NCBI GenBank assembly: GCA_030674875.1
Contig: JASXSU010000003.1
Span: 846,076 to 910,075 of the forward strand
Direction of reading: 5' to 3'
Length of the DNA: 64,000 bases
From: Candidatus Endonucleibacter sp. (ex Gigantidas childressi)
Lineage (GTDB): Bacteria > Pseudomonadota > Gammaproteobacteria > Pseudomonadales > Endozoicomonadaceae
Of this stretch, positions 57,235 to 64,000 are shown one piece after another (positions within the stretch are counted from its first letter, which is position 1; each line of letters starts with the position of its first letter). The notes under the pieces were generated by a model that saw only the letters and a list, made by a program, of their open reading frames with translations, had not been told where the DNA came from and made no database searches. The position numbers were made by a program, and so were the translations under genes.

Positions 57235-59211
57235 ATGACAGAATCTATTGGTTCTAGTGGATCAAGTAATCTAGCTCAGTCAGTTGTGCCTGGTAAGTCT
57301 ACTCAAAAATCACAAAAACATGGGCTATTTAAATATTGGACAGTAAAAGCTGTTGCGAAATGTAAAAAGATGTTGTTTCAAGTAAAAAAAACACTTAGTT
57401 CAGAGCCACGCGGTATTGATCTTAAAAAAATGACACGCGTAAGTGGTGAGGTTATTTCAGCTCCTCCTTACAAGAGTTCTGGTATGCAGGGGCAAGTGAA
57501 GATTAGGCAAAGGGAGGTAGATGAAATATTGACAAAAAGGCCTAATACTAATAATGAGTGTGAGCATCTTATACGCATGCTTGAGTCTAGGCGGGACGGT
57601 ATTCTTAGTGAGCCTTCTGGTCAAAACCAGCCAATACTGCAATCAATAAATAACCGGATTGATGTTCTTAGAGGGCGCTTGGTTAGCTCTTGTTCCAGTT
57701 ATAATGAAGGCCAGTTCAAGCTATTAAAAATAAAATCTGCCCTTGATCTGATTGAAAAAAAAGCTGTTCCTGGTATGGATGGGGTGAAATCTGAATTGAT
57801 GGCACGTATAGAAAAGCTGGATCGTGCTGCCTTGAAAGCATCTAAAACGGACCATCTGACAAAGGATAGGAGGAAGGAGCTAAAGAATTATCCGAAGATG
57901 TTGGTAAAAATGATGGCCAAAGCAGGCCTGAAAGTGACCATTAGTGATATCAAAGAGTGTTCGATTGATCTGTTGAATCGTGAGCAGTGGCATGAGATTA
58001 ATAAAGTTGGTTCTGTGGTGAGTAACGGCCAAGAGTATCATTTTAAACAGCAGTGTACGCCAGCTTGCATGATGACAGCGCGCTCAACAACAAATAAAGA
58101 TGGCTCTGACCCTAAAGAAAAAGTCGTGAATATTTTCCCAGAAGACTACCGTGGTAAGGGGGTTACAGCACACGCAATTAAAGGCACAACACATGCTTCT
58201 AATTTGTTCACGAGTCGTCTGATCAATGAGAAGACCCACAAGGAAGATTTCGCTATTGTTAGGCATGGCGTTAACTCTCCTTACGGTTTGAATCCAGGTA
58301 AGGAACGTTCTAAAGGAGCTGTTAATAGGGCGAAAGAGGTGGTTCTTGCTGGCATTAGCCTGAAGCCGGAACTCTTGGAAATGGCTTGTCAAGGAAAGAC
58401 AGTTAACTTTATGATGACATCCACCAGTTTGTTAACTCCTGATCCGTTCAGGGGGGTTTTTATGCCATTGGCGGACGAGAAGGTAATGTTGGAGGATCAG
58501 CTGGCCGCTTATAATACACTTGCTAATGAAAATCCCGTGACGCTAAATATAAGAACAGCAGATGGGACACTGCAGGAAATTCGTGTCAATCTGGAGCTTG
58601 TTCCGTTCAACTTTGGGGTGAATACGTTTGCAGTCGATGCTATTTCGGACAAGATAGGTGGATGGAAGTATTCAGACTCTATTAATGATAAGAGCTTTCA
58701 ACATTTAATTGGCTCAACTAAGCCAGGTGCAAGTCATGGCGGGATAGTTGGGCGATGGTTAGATGAAAACAAAACGCATCCTGACGCTGAAATTGTGAAA
58801 ACTTTGGTAAAACAGATAAGAGAAATATACAGCTCTAAGTCTCATAGAGCACTGGAAGGAGGTGCTTATAAGCTTCCTGCTCGGTTGATTGTTCTGACGA
58901 GGCTAATTGGCGGGGTTCCCTGCACTAATTGCAAAAGTGGTAAAGATCGAACCAGCGCGTCAGTAGGTGTAGCTGAAGCATTATTCACAGGCATTAGAAT
59001 GCATGGTGAAGTGCCAAGTTGGCATGAGGTAAGTGAGGATCAATCGCATCTTGTTAAGGAGTTTTGTTTTCAAGGTGCGCATCATGATATTCAGAGACTT
59101 AACACCGGAGTAGCGGGTTTCAAAATTGAGGACGCGGTATTTAAAGAGTATGGTATGAATGAGTCTGAAATGAACCATGCAAGAGGGTTGTCGGATATTG
59201 TGTCTAGGTGA
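57235..59211 (+). CDS. SopB/IpgD/INPP4-like phosphoinositide phosphatase, putative effector
   Basis: A 658-residue protein without signal peptide. The N-terminal 200 residues are Ser/Lys-rich and helical. The catalytic C-terminal half carries the CX5R phosphatase loop C566-K-S-G-K-D-R572 (TNCKSGKDRTSASVG), the version shared by SopB, IpgD and mammalian inositol polyphosphate 4-phosphatases, and upstream VPFNFGVNTFAVDAI, which matches the NxGVN motif of SopB. Family members are type III effectors that dephosphorylate host PI(4,5)P2 and related lipids, remodelling membranes and promoting host survival. No secretion apparatus or chaperone gene is adjacent, so delivery is inferred. Both catalytic motifs are intact. 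An IS30-B remnant follows 30 bases downstream. Confidence 0.85.
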   Translation: MTESIGSSGSSNLAQSVVPGKSTQKSQKHGLFKYWTVKAVAKCKKMLFQVKKTLSSEPRGIDLKKMTRVSGEVISAPPYKSSGMQGQVKIRQREVDEILTKRPNTNNECEHLIRMLESRRDGILSEPSGQNQPILQSINNRIDVLRGRLVSSCSSYNEGQFKLLKIKSALDLIEKKAVPGMDGVKSELMARIEKLDRAALKASKTDHLTKDRRKELKNYPKMLVKMMAKAGLKVTISDIKECSIDLLNREQWHEINKVGSVVSNGQEYHFKQQCTPACMMTARSTTNKDGSDPKEKVVNIFPEDYRGKGVTAHAIKGTTHASNLFTSRLINEKTHKEDFAIVRHGVNSPYGLNPGKERSKGAVNRAKEVVLAGISLKPELLEMACQGKTVNFMMTSTSLLTPDPFRGVFMPLADEKVMLEDQLAAYNTLANENPVTLNIRTADGTLQEIRVNLELVPFNFGVNTFAVDAISDKIGGWKYSDSINDKSFQHLIGSTKPGASHGGIVGRWLDENKTHPDAEIVKTLVKQIREIYSSKSHRALEGGAYKLPARLIVLTRLIGGVPCTNCKSGKDRTSASVGVAEALFTGIRMHGEVPSWHEVSEDQSHLVKEFCFQGAHHDIQRLNTGVAGFKIEDAVFKEYGMNESEMNHARGLSDIVSR

Positions 59212-59239
59212 ACGTAAAAAGCTGTACTGAAGTGTAGTT

Positions 59240-60052
59240 TATATTGCGGCGGTGATGGGTTTAGATCGATATATTTGGCGTGATAAAAAGAAAGGAGGCT
59301 TGCTATGGAAGCACTTGCGTTGTGCTCAAAAGCGAAGACGTAAACGCTACAAGGCTTATGATATTCGAGGCAGGATTGCCAATAAGCGCAATATAGCAGA
59401 CCGACCAGCTGAAGTAGACACGCGTGAAATACTAGGTCATTGGGGAATATATACCGTGATGGGTAAAGGGTCTATACCCGTCGTCTTTCAAGTTGCTACG
59501 TTGTTGGCTGCGTTCGATCACCACGATCACCTACTACTCGTAGGCTCACGGGGCTTCGCTTACTTGCTGCCTAGTAGCAATTTGAAATGCTTTGGGTATA
59601 AACACTGCGTAGTCACACTGGTTGAGCGAAAAACTGGTTACACATTGATAGGTAGTTAAACGATAGAACGACCAAGTCAACCAACAGTCTAACGATAAAA
59701 TTAATGGTAAAATGCCTGAGCAATTTAAAACCATTACATCAGATAACGGCACCGAGTTTCACCAATATAAGAAAGTTGAAGAAGTGACTAATTGCCCTTA
59801 TTACTTTGCCAGCCCACATCACTCATGGGAGCGTGGTACGAATGAAAATACCAATGGTTTGATCAGACAATACTTAGTTAAGGGAACATCAATGGCAGGA
59901 CTAACTCAGCAACGATGTAATATCATCTCGGCCAAATTAAATACAAGACCAAGGAAGCGGTTAGCTTATAAAGCACCGGAGGAATGCTTTTATGAACAAC
60001 TACTTTTGTCGCACTTCAAACTTGACATTAAGGTACATAATAATTACTAGGC
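59240..60052 (+). mobile_element. IS30-family element B, 5'-truncated and interrupted
   Basis: It begins within the transposase (RYIWRDKKKGGLLWKHLRCAQKRRRKRY), runs to GKG, is broken by the TA element at 59475, resumes KHCVVTLVERKTGYTLIG, breaks again near 59658, and ends with the DDE segment (TSDNGTEFHQYKK...GTNENTNGLIRQY) in 59712-60050. The N-terminal HTH is missing. Confidence 0.83.
59475..59598. repeat. 124-bp TA-flanked miniature element, copy 6 (in IS30-B)
   Basis: Filled site GGGTC-TA-[element]-TA-AACACTGCG. Removing the element and one TA gives GKGSKHCVVTLVERKTGY in frame. Confidence 0.9.
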
Positions 60053-60197
60053 AAAGGATGGCAAAGCATAGGCAGTCAAAGCAATATTATTTGATATACA
60101 AGGAGAAAATCTCAGGGGTATAATTACCTTCTATGAAACAAGCTTGATATAAAGCGGGTTTTTTTCTGGTTGCAACATGGCTACAACAGAGGTCTTT

Positions 60198-60644
60198 ATG
60201 GAAAAATTATTTAACGATGCAGTGCATCTTTTCGAAAGACTCATCCTTAGTATTCTTATTATAGTGATGATTTTTGGTGTGTCTTACGCAACCTACCTTG
60301 CCATAGAGACAATATTTAGCAGCATTCAATCTGGCATCCTTACCGGTGGACAAAGTAATGAACGTCATGGGTCTTTTGTGCAGCAAGGTCTGTATCGCAT
60401 GTACGGTAGCTTTTTGACTATTTTATTGGGTTTGGAGTTGATTAATACAGTTAAAGTCTACTTTAAAGAAAGTATTGTTAAACTTGAATCCATTTTTGTT
60501 ATTTCCATATTGGCGATCTCCCGTCACCTTATTCAGCTTCATATGGAAACAATAGATCCCCTTTTATTGGTGGGTTTGTCGCTTACTATGGCGGTATTAA
60601 TTGGTGGCTATGTTTTGCTAAAAAAACAATCCCCAAATAAATAG
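60198..60644 (+). CDS. psiE: PsiE-family membrane protein
   Basis: About 148 residues from ATG 60198 (MEKLFNDAV), preferred over ATG 60177 because AGAGG lies just upstream. Four membrane helices are visible (about residues 14-38, 64-80, 93-108, 121-140 of the shorter form). The PsiE signature region LINTVKVYFKESIVKLESIFVISILAISRHLIQL is clear. PsiE is phosphate-starvation inducible in E. coli; its molecular function is unknown. No Pho box could be identified by eye. Confidence 0.83.
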   Translation: MEKLFNDAVHLFERLILSILIIVMIFGVSYATYLAIETIFSSIQSGILTGGQSNERHGSFVQQGLYRMYGSFLTILLGLELINTVKVYFKESIVKLESIFVISILAISRHLIQLHMETIDPLLLVGLSLTMAVLIGGYVLLKKQSPNK

Positions 60645-60769
60645 AAGGCCTGTAAACAGACTGAAAATCAATTTCTTGTCGGTCAAGTACTTAATATAGA
60701 GGTTGATAGGACTGGTTGGTGCTATAAAATGGCTTAGCTATACTAGGCGAAAGTTTAGCATTCATTATT

Positions 60770-61300
60770 GTCCTATGTGTCAGCACAGTTGTCGCTTCTT
60801 TTGATCTTACTAGCTTAATAAGGGGGTGGATAGTGATCGATGGTGCGCTATTTAGAAGAGTTAAAAGAGTCTATGATCCAGAAAATGATGCACCCAATAT
60901 CTAGGGTGTGATGCTGTACAGTTGACGAAAGATAGTGTTATATCAAGGAACGCCAGTGCCTGGTAATGGTGAAAATACAGGTCAATAGAATTCTGCAAAC
61001 CAGTTGGCCGTGATCATTGAAACGACTGCGCTGAATGAAACAGCATTGGCTGAATACTGTTGTAAAATAAATCTATTTTCTGAACAAATACAGTAATAGA
61101 CGTAGATTACTATCAATAACCTTCAGCCAAATCGTGGTCACAAAACATCCTGTCTGAGGAATACAAAAAGTCATTTGCGGATGTTAAAGTAGCACAGAAT
61201 TGGGTGCATGGCTTTGTCCAATGGTACAACGAAAAACACAAGCACAGCGGACTGAAGTTTCTGACACCTGATCAGCAGATATTTATCAGATAAGCTTAAG
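60770..61300 (+). pseudogene. IS3-family element, decayed remnant
   Basis: An OrfA-like tail (LAVIIETTALNETALAEYC near 61000) and the OrfB C-terminus (FADVKVAQNWVHGFVQWYNEKHKHSGLKFLTPDQQIF, 61175-61290) can be read, separated by stops and deletions. The upstream 130 bases resemble 7120-7255, the other IS3 remnant. Confidence 0.68.
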
Positions 61301-61471
61301 AAATACGCTTGAGTTGGGGCAACAACTATGCTGACAAACACCGTCTTAAAGGCTTCGTAGTATTTAACAAACCAGCCTATTTTGCAGAGTCGAGCTTGTT
61401 GTGGGCCATGTCCTGCGGTTTTTGTTGGTGAAGCCTTATTGGTGAAGTCATTTGTTTAGGCTTAATTTAGT

Positions 61472-62791
61472 GAGACCTCAGTATAACCAACGACTTTGAT
61501 CACGGTAATTGAACTTTCCAAGTTTTATCAGCCATGACGAAGCTTTCTAAGGTGTTGAACATCAAATCATTTGTTTTATACACTGATTTTAATGCTTCGG
61601 ACTGATTTTTAACGTACCTATCCTGTATAACATGGTTTTGACACACCATAGAGCACCAAAAGCTTAGTAGCTTTACGAATGTTCGCAGCAATAGCGGTCA
61701 GCCCATAAATTGTCGCATTTTTGGCAAGGCCCATGAACCGAGTTCTGGCAAGTCCGTAGTGTCTTTTATAGGAGGCAAAAGGACGCTCACCACCCGGCCG
61801 TGTTACGGCTATTTCTTTGTTACGAGTTCTATCTTCTTTCGATAGAGGCTTTCTTATGTAGCCCTTACGTTGAACTTGATCTTTAATACCTAGCTGCGCT
61901 AATTTCTCTCGGGTCTGCTCAGAGCTGTAAGCGGAATCCGCATACAGTGCTGTTTCATCCCCCAGTAGCAGGGTATCACGCTACTGAGAATCATGAAACA
62001 TTGCCAGGCATTACGCTTTGCCTATGAATAAAGCCATCTTCATCGACACAGGTACGAACGGAAAAACCATAGGTGCTTTTTTTGTTACCACGACTGTCAT
62101 TCTTAACGTGCCAGCCCGCTTCAGGATCTTCCGCTTTTGTCATGACCAGAACCTGATCGCTCTGCCTCTATCGGTGTAGCATCAATGATATTAATGCGAC
62201 TTTCTCTCATTATGATGTTTTTGGCTTCAAGTTGACGATTAATCTCTGTCAATAATTGATCCCACAGACGATGTTCGACAAGTCGTGTTCGAAAGCGTCC
62301 CAAGGTGGAGGCTTTAAGAACTGCTCCACCAAGTTCAAGGTGACAAAATTTACAAAACAGAAATATCTATACCCAAAACATTTCAAATTACTACTAGGCA
62401 GCAAGTAAGCGAAGCCCCGTGAGCCTACGAGTAGTAGGTGATCTGGGTGAGCGAACGCAGCCAGCAACGTAGCAACTTGAAAGGCTACGGGTATATACAA
62501 GCACTGAGCCAACTGTACATCGGATAAGCGACACCATGTTCCAAGCAATAAGGCTCGAAATAAGGTCAACAGAGGATAGCTGGGGCGACCGGTATTAGAG
62601 GCGTAGATTGAGGATAGTAATTTCTCAATCTCTGACCATTTCAACAGCGCTTTTGTATCATCCAAACTCCGAAGAATTGGATGATTTATGTCGCTGGCTG
62701 AAACAAAGAGTTTGGGCTGTGTTGCGAAGGATTTTTGCATGCCGATATTTTACGAGAATCTAATCGTCTTTGTTGAGTTATGCTGAGGTAT
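61472..62791 (-). mobile_element. IS5-family element B, near full-length inactive copy
   Basis: It runs from GAGACCTCAG (61472) to GCTGAGGTATC (about 62791). The N-terminal frame MQKSFATQPKLFVSASDINHPILRSLDD...VQLAQCLY runs to the TA element at 62370-62493, then FCHLELGG, GRFRTRLVEHRLWDQLL, INIIDATPIEA and so on to KPCYTG. Several frameshifts (near 62140, 61990 and 61650) break it. This is the most complete copy and serves as reference for the others. Confidence 0.85.
62370..62493. repeat. 124-bp TA-flanked miniature element, copy 7 (in IS5-B)
   Basis: Same insertion point as copy 5. On the minus strand the site is GCTTGTA-TA-[element]-TA-GATATTTC; removal with one TA restores QLAQCLYR. Confidence 0.9.
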
Positions 62792-62855
62792 CGTATAATC
62801 AATACTGCCTCAAAGAAGTGTACGATGCCCGTAAAAGACTAGAAAATCACAATAA

Positions 62856-62994
62856 GAGACCTTTGCACGAGCCGTAATTTTGTTAGTCGGTGAGGAAAAC
62901 ACGCACTAAAATAGATGATTTATGCTTGTAAATGATCTATTTAGTACATTTTTAAAGAAGCCAGCTGGCAAAAGAACAATCGTGCAAAGGTCTC
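62856..62994. repeat. 139-bp miniature element, copy 4
   Basis: Perfect GAGACCTTTGCACGA/TCGTGCAAAGGTCTC ends, flanked by the 5-bp direct repeat AATAA on both sides (62851-62855 and 62995-62999). This is the clearest copy for defining target duplication. Confidence 0.85.
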
Positions 62995-63074
62995 AATAAA
63001 CTGCTTTATGGTATAAGTCCCGTAGCAGTTAACTGCGTATATTAAGAAATATGATTATGTAGAGCTTCGGTTAA

Positions 63075-64000
63075 TTATTTTTTATTGCAAGGTAATCGTT
63101 CAGATACATTATATAACCCTAATCTAAAATTACGAATATCTTCAATAATAAGTTGCATATATTCCGCTGAACTTAATTTTTTATTTAAAAATTTAGCAGC
63201 CAATAGAGCATATTTTATTTTTTCAGATTTTTTATTGGCTGTCGTCAGCATGCCTTCTGCTTTATCAATAAATCTCGTGAGAAACTTATGATCTTTTTGT
63301 GTAATTCTTCCGCCTATACCAGAAAGAAAACTTGTCACCTGCAAACACTCTGTCGCCCATTTAACATTAGCACTTATTTCCCGCTGCTCTTCCACAGGAA
63401 AATCAGTAATGGCTAATTCATCCATTATATATCTTATTGTATTTATCTTACCATTAATTCCTTTAATTTTATCTGGATCACTACAGTCGCTTTTCATTCT
63501 CTTTAACATGTCGAGTGAAAACTTATAATACGCTTTCCTATCCTCATCTTTCATTTTGAAATTCTGCGATAACGTTGAGGCTTTCTTTTTAGATTCACCC
63601 CTACGCTTTGCAACGATATCCATTGCTCTTTTAATACCATCTATCTTCTCATTCTTCTCTGCATTATGCATTATCATTCCATCTACAGCGTCTTTTACTC
63701 CCGGTATGTTTACCTCCACCTCGTTAAGCAAGATATCATCTTCAACTTTTGAGAGGCTGGTATCTAACTCTATCTTATCTGTTTTCATTATATTCTTATT
63801 ATTTTGCTCTATAATGGACAGTTTAGAATCTCTGTTAGAAGACGCAACTGTATTTTCTGACATTACTGTAGGCAAGGAAGAAGGCAGGCTTGCTTTAACG
63901 CCTTTATCTTTTTTTCCCCTAGGATCTACCACCGTTGCATTCTCAGCAATATTTACTTTACTTATGTTTTTTTCATGCAATACAGAAGATTTTGCTTGCA
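63075..64000 (-). CDS. Lys-rich helical protein, effector-like, possibly cut by window edge
   Basis: At least 301 residues to a TTG at 63980. The frame stays open to the window edge (AKSSVLHEKN...), so the true start may lie outside. The first 120 residues are Ser/Lys/Asn-rich and low-complexity, like the N-terminus of the protein at 17953. The rest is predicted helical (KAYYKFSLDMLKRMKSDC..., LTRFIDKAEGMLTT, SSAEYMQLIIEDIRNF). No signal peptide or family is recognised. The composition matches cytoplasmic effector candidates of host-associated bacteria, which is suggestive only. Confidence 0.5.
   Translation of the reverse strand, partial: QAKSSVLHEKNISKVNIAENATVVDPRGKKDKGVKASLPSSLPTVMSENTVASSNRDSKLSIIEQNNKNIMKTDKIELDTSLSKVEDDILLNEVEVNIPGVKDAVDGMIMHNAEKNEKIDGIKRAMDIVAKRRGESKKKASTLSQNFKMKDEDRKAYYKFSLDMLKRMKSDCSDPDKIKGINGKINTIRYIMDELAITDFPVEEQREISANVKWATECLQVTSFLSGIGGRITQKDHKFLTRFIDKAEGMLTTANKKSEKIKYALLAAKFLNKKLSSAEYMQLIIEDIRNFRLGLYNVSERLPCNKK

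Noticed and set aside
1-64000. tRNA, rRNA and CRISPR arrays
   Set aside because: Looked for T-loop GGTTCRA motifs, rRNA cores and regularly spaced repeats on both strands; none found by eye.

Overview
The window is AT-rich DNA from a gammaproteobacterium. The housekeeping gene order (dnaQ, rnhA, methyltransferase, gloB, mltD, yejABEF; xerD-dsbC; ackA-pta) resembles Pseudomonadales/Oceanospirillales. Eukaryotic-like or effector-like genes (ankyrin, WD40, SopB/IpgD-like phosphatase, a protein with tandem EPIYA-like motifs) and a heavy load of decayed insertion sequences suggest a host-associated, possibly intracellular relative of Endozoicomonadaceae. That placement is inference; there is no rRNA or tRNA gene here to test it.

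Layout. 1-3.2 kb: start of lon, rsmJ, a CmlA/FloR-like exporter. 3.5-4.8 kb: IS5-type remnants and two miniature elements. 4.8-9.5 kb: xerD, dsbC, an IS3 remnant, a K+ channel/TrkA-N protein and a membrane protein. 9.7-13.8 kb: IS4, IS1 and IS5 debris around an SmtB-type regulator. 14-16.5 kb: secreted ankyrin protein. 16.6-23.6 kb: IS30 and IS4 copies around the EPIYA-like protein and a DUF599 protein. 23.6-34.5 kb: ldhA, the yej peptide-uptake operon with two binding proteins, mltD. 35.7-40.7 kb: gloB, methyltransferase, rnhA, dnaQ, katA. 41-46 kb: bolA, a truncated ferredoxin-type protein, IS debris, a WD40 protein ending in CTIL. 46.6-52.2 kb: an island bracketed by two inverted IS4 end fragments. 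It carries an integrase-less gene-cassette array: two attC-like sites, a group IIC-attC intron tail, a PH-domain gene, and a two-gene ATPase/partner unit that looks like a defence module. 52.5-56.3 kb: pta and ackA. 57-59 kb: SopB-like phosphatase. 59-64 kb: IS30, IS3 and IS5 remnants, psiE, and a possibly edge-cut coiled-coil protein.

Two miniature elements stand out. One is 124 bp with TACCC/GGGTA ends and a TA target duplication. All seven well-preserved copies (six of 124 bp, one of 91 bp) lie inside transposase genes, and removing the element plus one TA rejoins the coding sequence at the junction. The other is 139 bp with GAGACCTTTGCAC ends shared with a resident IS5-type element. Older, diverged palindromic repeats fill many intergenic gaps. 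Cassette ORFs on the minus strand run into attC sites whose first box overlaps or closely follows the stop codon, as in real integron cassettes. No integron integrase is present, so the array is best described as a CALIN (cluster of attC sites lacking an integrase).
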